In this document: piece by piece, positions 1 through 8,377 of the stretch | Numbering within the stretch: the first letter of the stretch is position 1 | Layout of the letters: the number at the start of each line of letters is the position of its first letter | Assembly (NCBI GenBank): GCA_903905285.1 | Contig: CAIVFQ010000108.1 | Location: forward strand, 1-19,995 | Direction: 5' to 3' | Length of the DNA: 19,995 bases | DNA from: an uncultured Alphaproteobacteria bacterium | GTDB taxonomy: Bacteria; Pseudomonadota; Alphaproteobacteria; Paracaedibacterales; CAIULA01 | The notes under the pieces: model-generated | The model's database searches: none | The model's input: the letters and a program-made list of their open reading frames with translations, nothing else | Told to the model about the DNA's origin: nothing | Translations under genes and position numbers: made by a program

Positions 1-126
1 GGAGGATTCAGAACAACCCGAGGAGCCGAAGTCTTTTGCCTAATTCGAGGCTTTCTCTCAACGAGACGCAAACAGGGGTTTAATATCTTTCATGCCATCC
101 TAAATCCTCAGTTCTGCCCACAATAA
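1..126 (+). mobile_element. C-terminal fragment of an insertion-sequence transposase (IS66-like)
   Basis: An open frame runs in from the left edge and stops at TAA 124-126, giving 41 residues. The pattern is F-R-T-x-x-G-A-E-x-F-C-L-I-R-G-F-L-S-T, then R-K-Q-G-F-N-I-F-x-A-I. From memory this matches the C-terminus of IS66-type transposases, in which a Gly-Ala-x-x-F-C-x-I-R-x-[YF]-[LI]-S-T-x-R-K-Q/N-G stretch ends the catalytic domain. The rest of the gene lies outside the window, so it cannot be told whether the element is intact. The sequence CCTGGGTAGTTAC at 128-140, just after the stop, is a possible terminal repeat, because the IS end must lie close behind the transposase stop. The family call rests on one short motif. 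Confidence 0.65.
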
Positions 127-136
127 ACCTGGGTAG

Positions 137-547
137 TTACTTCAATCTTTCCAATGACTTTTTGGTGTTTTTAATTTTCTGTCCTGCTGTCTCTAATTCA
201 TGGTCTAGGCGTTCAACTTCTGTTTCTAAAAATTTTTCAAAAAAAGCATCTATAACTGGTTCCCAAATGGTCCTTAGTTCGGGATGAACATGGGCCGCAA
301 GTTCATCAATCGCACTGGCAACTTGCTCTTCAAGATCTCCGTCTGAGAAATCTTCAAATTCTTGCGCCAATTTAATTGCAGACGTCACTGCTTCATGACC
401 AGCGAATCGTTCCAATACTGCCTGTTTCCAATGCAAAAATAGAATCGGCGTTAGCCCGGGGTGTTCCCTTGAAAATGAACGGCGGTTCAAGGCATCAAAT
501 AATAGGTTTCGTGCAGCGTCTTGAACAACATGTTCCCCTTTTGGCAT
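137..547 (-). CDS. Hypothetical protein, helical, 136 aa
   Basis: I do not recognise this protein. It is a soluble, acidic, mostly helical 136-residue product with no signal peptide or membrane segment. Its last 30 residues (from about EVERLDHELETAG) are charged and look like a short coiled coil. It starts at ATG 547 with no convincing Shine-Dalgarno sequence. The frame is open upstream to a TGA near 617 but offers no better start. It lies 63 bases downstream of the 580-aa ORF on the same strand, so it may be co-transcribed with it. Its stop codon (137-139) falls inside the GGGTAGTTAC sequence next to the transposase stop, so its C-terminus may have been created or trimmed by insertion of the element. 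Confidence 0.55.
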   Translation of the reverse strand: MPKGEHVVQDAARNLLFDALNRRSFSREHPGLTPILFLHWKQAVLERFAGHEAVTSAIKLAQEFEDFSDGDLEEQVASAIDELAAHVHPELRTIWEPVIDAFFEKFLETEVERLDHELETAGQKIKNTKKSLERLK

Positions 548-610
548 GTCAGGGGCAGTTTGAACCTTAACCTTAGGGGGAAGGGAATACCAATTTGAGG
601 CATCCTGAAC

Positions 611-2353
611 TCATTTCTTAAAAGCCGGGCTCAAATAATCAAAAGGAATATCTTGTTCAAGCTGAGACATAAACCTTTCCAACAAGGTGCGCTTCTGTTG
701 AGTATAATCAAGCATATGCGCATCCCAATGTGAATCAGGCACATAATATGCGTCTTGAATTTGTTGATTTAGATGCCGTCGGATAAGAGGCTTGTACCGA
801 TCAAAATTACGTGCAGGATCAGCCCCGACAGTTAAACGACGAGAACGCTTTTTTGCAACATCTTTCAGAAATGATAACAATACAGATCCGCCATTGTCCC
901 TTCTTGAATCAGAGAATGTTAACCAGATTTCATCCTCTTCCCTTGCGGAATGATTCGGACTATCAAACAATTTTCCGTTAAACCCAATGCCGAAGACAAG
1001 CCCACTCTGAAGATCTTTTTTCGTCAATGTTTGGCCGTCTGGCCGAAGAGCAAGCATGTTGTGCGCAACAGTTTTGAAATCTGCTAATGCTTGGCGGGCG
1101 ATGGTTATCAGGTTTTCTTTACTATCTGCTTTTTTCAATTCCCCAGGAATGGTTTTTTTGCGGCCTTGGACAAAGGGTGTGCCGAAAGTATTTTCCAACA
1201 GATAAAGTTGAAAAGGAATTAGAAAACTATCGTATTCATGGGTGGATGACCTCTGATCTTTTTTGGCTTGTTCACTGCCCCATAAATATGTCTCTAGACG
1301 CTTTAAAAACACCCCTTCATCTAAAGCACATCCAAAATCAACCACCCAGTGAAAGGCGTCCATAATCACATCACCGCTTGCACGAACAAGGGGGTTTTCT
1401 ATCCATCCTTGATAGGCCGCTGATCTTTCCATTTTGTAACCAAAATTTGGTCCAAAAAGACCATCAATAGAGGCTGCCGGCATACGTGTTCTGGCCTCTT
1501 GTGGTTGGTGATGGATTGTATCTAAGTGTGATGCCAACCATATTTTTTTCACCATTTGGTGAAGCCGGCTGTCCTGGTATCCGGCAAAGCTTTCACAAAC
1601 GATACGATAAAAAACTTTACCATATTGATTCCGTTCTATCTTTTCCCAAAAACTCCGCAATAAATTCGGTTCAAAAATATCTGATTTTCCAAATTCGGTT
1701 AAAACATAATTTTCAAATTCTTGACGTTCAGTTTCAGCCCATTCTTCTTTTTTATAATCTCTAATATCCGATGGATTTTCCATTCCACCGAGCCTAGGAT
1801 CCATGCGTTTTAACAACGAAAAAACGTACTGACCCCCCTCTTCCATCGCCTGACTACGAGCCGCTTTTATCCGGCGATCAAGCTCCATAAATTGGCGTTG
1901 AGCTGCGTCATAATATTCATGACCGCGATTTTCTTCAAGCCACTTTTCTAATTCAATCGCTCGATCAATATCGCCAGGAGTTACATGTTTATTCAAAGGG
2001 TTTTTCTCTGGATTGTGCACATCATCTGATCCCACCCATTTTAAGATCCCTGCCAAACCATTCATAAATTCCAAACCTGCTGATCTCTGGGACGCATCAG
2101 GGATATTTTCTTCAGCAGCTTGCCTAATGCCCGGTAACAATGCATCTAAAGGGCCACCGGTAAATTCCCGTAAAAAATTGGCCGCAATATCAAGGGAAGT
2201 ATCGGGTGACACCTCTTCCCCAAATTCTAAAGATGAAAAATGTTGTGGGCGTTGTTGCATTCCAACAAGAACAGCTGCCTGCCGTATCGTGTTAGATTCG
2301 GAAGTTGTAAGTTGTGAATGGTCCGAGGGTGAATTGCCAACAAGTTCAGGCAC
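611..2353 (-). CDS. Hypothetical 580-aa protein, probably the main part of a frameshifted exported protein
   Basis: No family is recognised. The protein is long, soluble and mostly helical, rich in Glu, Lys, Arg and aromatic residues, with no membrane segment. The C-terminal third contains a possible beta-rich stretch (about residues 440-500, around LVFGIGFNGKLF and IWLTFSD) followed by a basic helix. The nominal start is GTG 2353, which has no ribosome-binding site and lies 8 bases inside the preceding ORF. The open frame extends further upstream, to a TAA near 2390. Removing one base from the run of five G on the plus strand at 2367-2371 would fuse it to the upstream signal-peptide ORF, giving about 670 residues. 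It is therefore probably the body of a broken gene, or one with a sequencing indel, rather than a separate cytosolic protein. Confidence 0.6.
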   Translation of the reverse strand: MPELVGNSPSDHSQLTTSESNTIRQAAVLVGMQQRPQHFSSLEFGEEVSPDTSLDIAANFLREFTGGPLDALLPGIRQAAEENIPDASQRSAGLEFMNGLAGILKWVGSDDVHNPEKNPLNKHVTPGDIDRAIELEKWLEENRGHEYYDAAQRQFMELDRRIKAARSQAMEEGGQYVFSLLKRMDPRLGGMENPSDIRDYKKEEWAETERQEFENYVLTEFGKSDIFEPNLLRSFWEKIERNQYGKVFYRIVCESFAGYQDSRLHQMVKKIWLASHLDTIHHQPQEARTRMPAASIDGLFGPNFGYKMERSAAYQGWIENPLVRASGDVIMDAFHWVVDFGCALDEGVFLKRLETYLWGSEQAKKDQRSSTHEYDSFLIPFQLYLLENTFGTPFVQGRKKTIPGELKKADSKENLITIARQALADFKTVAHNMLALRPDGQTLTKKDLQSGLVFGIGFNGKLFDSPNHSAREEDEIWLTFSDSRRDNGGSVLLSFLKDVAKKRSRRLTVGADPARNFDRYKPLIRRHLNQQIQDAYYVPDSHWDAHMLDYTQQKRTLLERFMSQLEQDIPFDYLSPAFKK

Positions 2354-2615
2354 ACGTGTTAATATAGGGGGCAGGAATGCCGTTGCCTGTTATAATTTCC
2401 ACAGCCTGCTGAACGGTTGTAGAAGCCGCAGGTTCTGCCGAGTGGGGATTAAATAATTTGTGAAACATTCCAATCATTTCGTTTACAACCGCAATAGTTC
2501 TGGCAACTTGAACAGCGCTCAGATCATCCACACTGCATGAAAGAGGCGTAACAGAAGATAAAAACAAAGTTGGTATAATTATAAAACGCATATAACGCGA
2601 AAAAACAACAGACAC
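2346..2615 (-). CDS. Exported N-terminal fragment (89 aa), probable 5' part of the 580-aa gene
   Basis: It starts at GTG 2615 with AAGGA about 10 bases upstream, a good ribosome-binding site. An ATG at 2591 is an alternative start right before the hydrophobic core. The first 30 residues form a signal peptide (basic start, then FIIIPTLFLSSV and a Cys near TPLSC that does not fit a lipobox well). The mature part is short and helical, with a Glu-Pro-Ala-rich linker. It ends in INTCA at a stop produced by reading through a C5 run (minus strand). In the +1 frame the sequence continues without a stop into the 580-aa ORF. This fits one secreted protein of about 670 residues with a single-base frameshift. 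Programmed slippage is possible but unsupported. Confidence 0.55.
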   Translation of the reverse strand: MSVVFSRYMRFIIIPTLFLSSVTPLSCSVDDLSAVQVARTIAVVNEMIGMFHKLFNPHSAEPAASTTVQQAVEIITGNGIPAPYINTCA

Positions 2616-2759
2616 GGTCAGAAATTCCTTATGAAGTAACTTTAAACAAAGCCACTTATACCTGAAAAAAATATTTTGTGTATTTTAAAATCCAGAAGAA
2701 CAGCTGCGTACGTAGATTTTCCCTAGTGAAAACCATCTAGGCTGACCAATGAATCACAT

Positions 2760-3623
2760 TCACAAAAAATCAGATAAATGATGTTTGGCACTTCCCGGAG
2801 ATAAAGCCTTTTGATGGTTTGGTGAGGGTCGCCGCCCTGTCATATACACAATATCAATACTGACTTTAATGCCGCATTGAGCCTCATCCCAAAACCTTTC
2901 CTTATACAGATTTTCAGCCTTAGAAAGCAGCGAACGTGTTAACGGTGGCGTTTGGCGGTTCATTAAAAAAGAGGTTGCCTTGGCTTGTTTTAGGTCTTGA
3001 AGTAACATCGTTAAAGTCGGGTAGAAAATCTCTAACCGGTCACAGTCGGTAAGGGGCATTGCAAAGCCAGCCCGCTGCAGCAAAGACCCCGCATCTCGCG
3101 TGCGAATCCAAGGTGATACGCGTTGACTGATTCCTTGATAATGTTCCAACTCAACTGCTTCTAAAACCGTTCGCAATTCTTGAAAACTGTCTTCACCAAT
3201 AAAGGCTGCCAGAAACAGACCGTCTGGTTTTAAGCATTGTAAGGTTTGGGCTAACACACCCGGGACATCATTAACGGCGTGCAGACTTAAGACATGCAGA
3301 ATTAAGTCAAAACTGTTAGCAGCAAAAGGAAGGGCCTCTTCGTCAAAACGAAGCGTCTCGCCTTCCTGAACAAAAAAGTCAGTTTTTTTAAAGTTTGTTA
3401 AATACTGTTGTAAAAGATGTTGATCTTGGCCGATCTGGCAAACGGTTTGAAAGCCCTGATTAAGGCTCGACAGGCGTTCTTGAAGGCGTTTAGAAATTTC
3501 CGCCGACAGCTTGAAATAGATTGAATCGCTACGCAGCTGCTGACGGCGTCTTTTATACAGATCGCGATCAAACAGCTGCGGAATGGTGGTTTTTGGAGTT
3601 TCAAGCCTTGACAGTGATGTCAC
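2760..3623 (-). CDS. Class I SAM-dependent methyltransferase-like protein, NDUFAF5/BioC type
   Basis: This 287-residue protein matches the alphaproteobacterial family related to mitochondrial NDUFAF5, a complex I assembly factor, and to BioC. The N-terminus carries LFDRDLYKRRRQQ (family pattern FDR-x-L-x-RRR). The centre has ALPFAANSFDLILHVLSLH and the motif LKPDGLFLAAFIGEDSFQEL. The C-terminus ends in ALSPGSAKHHLSDFL, a family signature. Motif I, normally an acidic residue plus a Gly-rich loop that binds SAM, is degenerate here (TVCQIGQDQHLL, about residue 62), so methyltransferase activity is uncertain. The start is GTG 3623, overlapping the end of the pump gene by 23 bases without a clear ribosome-binding site, so translation is probably coupled. 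Whether it acts in complex I maturation, biotin synthesis or elsewhere cannot be read from the sequence. Confidence 0.85.
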   Translation of the reverse strand: MTSLSRLETPKTTIPQLFDRDLYKRRRQQLRSDSIYFKLSAEISKRLQERLSSLNQGFQTVCQIGQDQHLLQQYLTNFKKTDFFVQEGETLRFDEEALPFAANSFDLILHVLSLHAVNDVPGVLAQTLQCLKPDGLFLAAFIGEDSFQELRTVLEAVELEHYQGISQRVSPWIRTRDAGSLLQRAGFAMPLTDCDRLEIFYPTLTMLLQDLKQAKATSFLMNRQTPPLTRSLLSKAENLYKERFWDEAQCGIKVSIDIVYMTGRRPSPNHQKALSPGSAKHHLSDFL

Positions 3624-6600
3624 CAGGAAAATCTAAATCAACCAAGGATTTACGCTTTTTAGATGATAAATAGGTGTAAAAGGCTGGCACCACAAACAAG
3701 GTAAAAATAGTTCCAATCGTCATACCACCCACAATGACCCAGCCTAATTGACGGCGGCTTTCAGCACCGGCTCCTCCTGAAAAGGCTAGAGGCAGAGCCC
3801 CTAAAACCATCGCAAAAGTAGTCATGAGAATAGGACGCAAACGTAAACGGCAAGATTCAATAATTGCTTCCGAAACAGAAATTTTCTTCTCGTCCCGCAG
3901 GCTATTGGCAAAATCAACCATCAAAATACCATGCTTGGTGATTAACCCAATCAAGGTGACTAACCCAATGTTAGAATACAAATTCAATGTACCCCCACTG
4001 ATAAGCGCTAGGGTTATCACGGCCCCGGCTAACGACAACGGCACACTGAGAATAATAATAAACGGATCGCGCCAACTTTCAAATTGGGCCGCCATCACCA
4101 AGTAAATAAAGCACAAAGCCAAGGCAAAGATGAATTGCATGGTCTTGCTTTCTGTTAAGAACCGTTTGGTGTCACCAATAAAGTCCATACGCGCATCAGA
4201 TGGCATCACGTCAGCGGCTATGTGCGATACAATTTCCACACCATCACCAACACTAACATTAGGCTTTAAGAAGGCATTAATGGTAATAGCACGGGTTCGG
4301 TTATGGTGATGAATTTCAATAGGCCCAGCGCGCGAATGGACACGAACAAGCTCGGACAAAGGCACCAAAGTTCCCTCTTTATTGCCTTTATCAGCAGACT
4401 TGACGAACAAATTGGTGATGTCATGGGGGCTTGCACGGGCACTGTTTTCAACCTCAACCTTCACATCATAAATCTTGTTATCACGTTTAAAGGTGTTGGC
4501 TTTACGCCCACGAATCAAAGCATCAATGGTTTCCGCAATTGTGGCTGGCTCAATGCCTAACGATGACACCTTGTCACGAATAATGCTGACGGTGAAATCT
4601 TCGGTATCACCCCGGATTTCTGAGGTAACTGCCAACACCTTACCTGACATATAAAGAGACGCCGTCATGTTATGGGCAATGTCTTTTAATTCACGATAAG
4701 ACTTGTTACCGCGCACAACGAATTGAACGGCGCGGTTATCATCGCCACTAATACCCGAAGAACCGCTGTTAATCTTGGCTTCTACACCCGTAATCTCTTC
4801 AAACTTTTTACGAAGTTCCTGGGTAATTTCATCGGTTGAGCGCACACGGTCAGCTTTAAGCTGAATACTGCCATCAAAAGTGGGGTTCACAATTTGGGTT
4901 ACACGACGTTCAATTTCAGGAACGCCGCTCAATATTTCATCAATCTTATTCACATACCGTTCAGTGTATTCCAACGTGGCTGTTTGTGGTGATTGACCTT
5001 CCAAGTTAATCCAGCCCTGGTCTTCACGGGGGGTCAATTCAGATGGTAAGTTTTGGTGAACAATATAACCAACAAAGGCAAACGCAAACGCGGCCATGAT
5101 GACATAATGACTGTAAGATAAAGCCAGGCGTAAATAACGGTCATAATCATTTTCAATTCTCACCAACCATGCATCGCTGCGGAATTTATTAATCAACCTT
5201 GTTAGGGGATTAAAGGATGGCAAAAGCTCTAACTGGTGAGGGCCGTCTTCCTCTGCTTTTTTATGCGCTTTTAACATACGCGCGCACATCATCGGCGATA
5301 ACGTCAAGGCGGCAAACCCTGACAAAATAACCGAACCAGCAAGCGTAATGGAAAATTCCGTCAATAATTTACCTGTCAACCCTTGGGCCAACGAAACAGG
5401 CGCGTAAACAGCAGCTAAGGTTAATGTCATGGCAACCACAGAAAAACTGATTTCCCGAATGCCGCGCACAGCAGCTTCAAAGGGTTTATAACCCTTTTCC
5501 AGATAACGGTATATGTTTTCCAACACCACAATCGCGTCATCAACCACCAAGCCAATTGCTAACACCATCGCCATCAACGTGAACATGTTAATACTAAAGT
5601 TTAACAAATACATAATGAACAAGGCACCAATCAACGACACAGGAATGGTGATCAGAGGAATCAACGAGGCCCGCACCGATCGCAAGAATAAAAAGACAAC
5701 CAAAATAACCAGGGCTGTCGCTTCAAAAATGGTTTTGTAAACTTCTTGAATTGATTTTTCAATGTAAACAGTACGGTCGCTTCCTGTGTGAATCGACATT
5801 TCTTCGGGTAAGTGTTTTGTTATATTTTCCAATTCTTTTTTCACGCCACGCGCAACGTCAATTGGGTTGGATGTTGATTGTTTAACAATACCAATGCTGA
5901 TACCTGGTTTACCATTATAGCGAGTACGGGTTTTGCGATCGTTCGAGGTAATCTCGGCCCGGCCAATATCCCTTAAACGAACCAGATAATCTTTGCGGTT
6001 TATAATAACCAGGTTTTCAAATTCCTCTGGTTTTTCTAGTTTTGCCACCGTGGTAACCAAATATTCACGATCACGACTGACAATTTTACCCGCTGGCTTT
6101 TCAATACTTTGCCTTTTTAACGCGGTTAAAACTTCATTAACCGTAATGCCGTAGGCTGCCAACCGGACAGGATCTAAGAAGATGTTCATTTCATACTGAC
6201 CAGCACCCAAAACATCAACGCGCGCCACACCAGGAAGGGCTTCTAAATCTTTTCGAATTTCGCGTTCTGCGTAATCGTACAGTTCACTGGCAGGAATGCT
6301 GTCGCTGGTTAAGGCCAGCGTCATGATTGCTTTTTCTTCGGCGCGTGACTTCGTTAAAATAGGTTCAGTAATGGATTCATCTTGTAATTTGTCGCGTGAC
6401 TTGCTTAATCGGTCACGAATGTCGTTTGTTGCGTCTTCTATGCGACGTTCGGCACGAAATTCTAAGGTAACCTTGCTGTCTTCAGTGCTGCTGACCGATG
6501 TAATACTTTCAATGCCTTCAATACCAGCAATGGAATCTTCAATAACGCGAGTAACCTGGGCTTCCACAATTTCAGGGCCTGCACCAGGCATGCTGGTTTC

Positions 6601-6741
6601 AATTGTAATAAAAGACCGTTCGATTTTGGGGTATTGTTGTAAGGGCAAGCGATACCCACCAACCAAACCTACCACAATGATAACCGATGTCATCACCCAG
6701 GCAAAAACGGGCCTTTGAATACAAATTTCTGATATTTTCAT
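3601..6741 (-). CDS. RND efflux pump, HAE1/AcrB family inner-membrane transporter
   Basis: At 1046 residues this is a full-length proton-driven RND exporter. It should form a trimer in the inner membrane and take substrates from the periplasm and membrane to an outer-membrane channel. Visible features are the first membrane helix (VFAWVMTSVIIVVGLVGG), the porter-domain motif PGAGPEIVEAQVT, the helix 4 proton-relay pair in LVVDDAIVVLENIYRYLEKG (two Asp near residue 400), and the helix 10 Lys in LIGLITKHGILMVDFANSL. Two large periplasmic loops lie between helices 1-2 and 7-8, as in the family. It starts at ATG 6741, 24 bases after the fusion-protein gene, and the methyltransferase gene overlaps its 3' end. 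Substrates are unknown, and no TolC-type outer-membrane gene is present in the window. Confidence 0.95.
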   Translation of the reverse strand: MKISEICIQRPVFAWVMTSVIIVVGLVGGYRLPLQQYPKIERSFITIETSMPGAGPEIVEAQVTRVIEDSIAGIEGIESITSVSSTEDSKVTLEFRAERRIEDATNDIRDRLSKSRDKLQDESITEPILTKSRAEEKAIMTLALTSDSIPASELYDYAEREIRKDLEALPGVARVDVLGAGQYEMNIFLDPVRLAAYGITVNEVLTALKRQSIEKPAGKIVSRDREYLVTTVAKLEKPEEFENLVIINRKDYLVRLRDIGRAEITSNDRKTRTRYNGKPGISIGIVKQSTSNPIDVARGVKKELENITKHLPEEMSIHTGSDRTVYIEKSIQEVYKTIFEATALVILVVFLFLRSVRASLIPLITIPVSLIGALFIMYLLNFSINMFTLMAMVLAIGLVVDDAIVVLENIYRYLEKGYKPFEAAVRGIREISFSVVAMTLTLAAVYAPVSLAQGLTGKLLTEFSITLAGSVILSGFAALTLSPMMCARMLKAHKKAEEDGPHQLELLPSFNPLTRLINKFRSDAWLVRIENDYDRYLRLALSYSHYVIMAAFAFAFVGYIVHQNLPSELTPREDQGWINLEGQSPQTATLEYTERYVNKIDEILSGVPEIERRVTQIVNPTFDGSIQLKADRVRSTDEITQELRKKFEEITGVEAKINSGSSGISGDDNRAVQFVVRGNKSYRELKDIAHNMTASLYMSGKVLAVTSEIRGDTEDFTVSIIRDKVSSLGIEPATIAETIDALIRGRKANTFKRDNKIYDVKVEVENSARASPHDITNLFVKSADKGNKEGTLVPLSELVRVHSRAGPIEIHHHNRTRAITINAFLKPNVSVGDGVEIVSHIAADVMPSDARMDFIGDTKRFLTESKTMQFIFALALCFIYLVMAAQFESWRDPFIIILSVPLSLAGAVITLALISGGTLNLYSNIGLVTLIGLITKHGILMVDFANSLRDEKKISVSEAIIESCRLRLRPILMTTFAMVLGALPLAFSGGAGAESRRQLGWVIVGGMTIGTIFTLFVVPAFYTYLSSKKRKSLVDLDFPGDITVKA

Positions 6742-6765
6742 CGTTTCTGATCCAATTTCGTTTTA

Positions 6766-8082
6766 TTACTTTTGGGCTGAGGCTTCTTTAGGGCTGGTTG
6801 CTGCGTCTTTTTGAGCAGCATCTTTGTCGGAAGGTGCCGGCGTTGCGGGCGACGGTGAAGCCGGCGTTTCAGCTGTCGACGCCCCTTCAGATTTTGGTGT
6901 CTCACCCTCTGGTGACGAGGCTTTCTTCTCAGCCTCCTCCGGCTCTAAGTTTGAAAGCTTAACCCGAACACCATCGCTTAATTTTAATTGTCCCGCTATA
7001 ACAACAATTTGACCAGCGCGAACACCAGCGATAATTTCCATTTTCCCGTTCTCACGAATACCCGTTAAGACACGGCGACGAACAGCTTTACCCTTTTCAA
7101 CCACCCAGACAAATTCAATTTCGCCTTCACGGTCAACAGCAGCCTCATCTATTTGAATGATATCGCCTTGCTCACCAATAATAAGGCTGATGTTTGCAAA
7201 CAAGCCAGGGCGCAATAAAAGATCTTCGTTAGGAATGGAACCCCTCAAAGCAATACTGTGGCTTTCGGCTTCAACCTGGGCATCAACAGCCTCGACGGCG
7301 CCTTTGAAAACCTGGTCTTTAAACGCATCAATCCTGACTTCTATGGCTTGCCCCACCCCAATATCATGGATGTTTTTTTCTGGGACTTTAAATTCGACTC
7401 TAATGGGTGTGGCATCAACGATGGTCACCAATTCTTGGCCAGCCTGAACATAGGCACCAACACTTAAGTTAATTAAACCAACTGTTCCCTCAAAGGGTGC
7501 TTTAATAAGAGTTTTATCAAGTTTTGATTTGGCAGAATCCAAACGCGCTTCAGCCATGGTGAATTCAGCACGGGCTTTGTCAAATTCTTTGGTGCTGCCA
7601 ATTTTTTGTTGGTGCAGCTTTTCCGTACGCTCTAAATCAGCTTTCCTTAACAGAACGTCAGCCTCGGCGAGCTTTAGCTCAGCTTTGGCGTCTGCATCTT
7701 CAAACTGGATAATAGGCTGGTCTTTTTTAACAGACGCCCCTTCGGTAAATAAAATTTCCTTAATCTTACCACTCATCTCTGACTTAAGAGTAACCGACGC
7801 GTTCGCACTGATTTTCCCCACAGTCGATATGCGCTTGGTCATTGATCCTGCTTTAACAACTTCACCTTCAACTGTTACAACACGACTTTGCCGATTAGCA
7901 CCAGCATCTTGATTTTCCAAGACATAGGCACAAAAAGTTCGAACAACAGGTTGCATCGACTTAAAAATTAACCAAATGATCAACAAGCCGATAATAACCC
8001 CCAAAACAAGCATCAAGGTAGCATTACGGTTTTGTTGGAAAAATCGCCTGGATTCTAGAATTTTTGAAAGCTTTGAAAACAT
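6766..8082 (-). CDS. RND efflux periplasmic adaptor (membrane fusion protein, HlyD/AcrA family)
   Basis: This 438-residue adaptor links the RND pump to an outer-membrane channel. Residues 23-45 form one inner-membrane anchor (LMLVLGVIIGLLIIWLIF); there is no lipobox. A lipoyl/barrel-sandwich half follows (SEMSGKIKEILFTEGASV), then an alpha-helical hairpin of about 65 residues (AEADVLLRKADLERTEKL and onward), the second lipoyl half (IKAPFEGTVGLINLSVGAYV) and beta-barrel segments. The last 55-60 residues are a low-complexity Ala/Pro/Ser/Lys/Glu tail not needed for the fold. The start is ATG 8082, with AAGGG about 5 bases upstream. It is the first gene of a three-gene operon with the pump and the methyltransferase. 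Confidence 0.95.
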   Translation of the reverse strand: MFSKLSKILESRRFFQQNRNATLMLVLGVIIGLLIIWLIFKSMQPVVRTFCAYVLENQDAGANRQSRVVTVEGEVVKAGSMTKRISTVGKISANASVTLKSEMSGKIKEILFTEGASVKKDQPIIQFEDADAKAELKLAEADVLLRKADLERTEKLHQQKIGSTKEFDKARAEFTMAEARLDSAKSKLDKTLIKAPFEGTVGLINLSVGAYVQAGQELVTIVDATPIRVEFKVPEKNIHDIGVGQAIEVRIDAFKDQVFKGAVEAVDAQVEAESHSIALRGSIPNEDLLLRPGLFANISLIIGEQGDIIQIDEAAVDREGEIEFVWVVEKGKAVRRRVLTGIRENGKMEIIAGVRAGQIVVIAGQLKLSDGVRVKLSNLEPEEAEKKASSPEGETPKSEGASTAETPASPSPATPAPSDKDAAQKDAATSPKEASAQK

Positions 8083-8128
8083 ATACCCTTATTTCTATTG
8101 AGAGATCATCTACAGCAAACCTCCTTCA

Positions 8129-8137
8129 TTTATACCA
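8129..8137 (-). promoter_or_regulatory. Candidate extended -10 promoter of the efflux operon
   Basis: Read on the minus strand, TGGTATAAAT forms an extended -10 element (TG-N-TATAAA) about 46 bases before the adaptor start. No good -35 is visible, which extended -10 promoters tolerate. Just downstream on the same strand is AAGGAGG, a perfect Shine-Dalgarno sequence. It is followed about 10 bases later by a four-codon ORF (Met-Ile-Ser-Gln-stop) that ends some 12 bases before the adaptor ATG. Confidence 0.4.
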
Positions 8138-8213
8138 TACCTTGAAACGCCTGCGTACCCATTATTTTTCATAAATTCTATATAATTTTATATAACTATT
8201 TTTCAAGAATGCC

Positions 8214-8243
8214 TTGACGCCCGCAAGACGGGTGCCCTATAAA
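8214..8243 (+). promoter_or_regulatory. Sigma-70-type promoter of tRNA-Lys
   Basis: TTGACG (8214-8219) and TATAAA (8238-8243) are separated by 18 bases. The -10 box ends 37 bases before the mature tRNA 5' end, leaving a leader of about 30 bases for RNase P removal. Both boxes match the sigma-70 consensus in five of six positions. Confidence 0.65.
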
Positions 8244-8280
8244 GGAGGGGTGCCTTGCGCATGAAAATTTTGGAAAATTA

Positions 8281-8356
8281 GGGCCCTTAGCTCAGTTGGT
8301 AGAGCATCTGACTTTTAATCAGGGGGTCGAAGGTTCGAATCCTTCAGGGCCCACCA
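8281..8356 (+). tRNA. trnK: tRNA-Lys, anticodon UUU, with encoded CCA
   Basis: The cloverleaf is complete. The acceptor stem is GGGCCCT/AGGGCCC, the D arm starts GCTCAGTTGGTAGAGC, the anticodon stem is TCTGA/TCAGG around the loop CTTTTAA with anticodon TTT at 8314-8316, the variable loop is short, and the T arm is GAAGG TTCGAAT CCTTC. The discriminator is A and CCA is genomically encoded (8354-8356). It reads AAA and AAG codons. It stands alone, convergent with the small exported protein gene 21 bases downstream. Confidence 0.98.
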
Positions 8357-8377
8357 TTTCCAAAACCACTATTTGAG

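Noticed and set aside
2013..2456. 147-aa ORF on the plus strand
   Set aside because: Antisense to the 580-aa frame and to the signal-peptide ORF, which have the better start site, signal peptide and composition. The encoded sequence shows no domain.
2700..2759. Short hairpin (CCTAG/CTAGG) after the methyltransferase gene
   Set aside because: The stem is five base pairs, with no T run in the direction of transcription; too weak to call a terminator.
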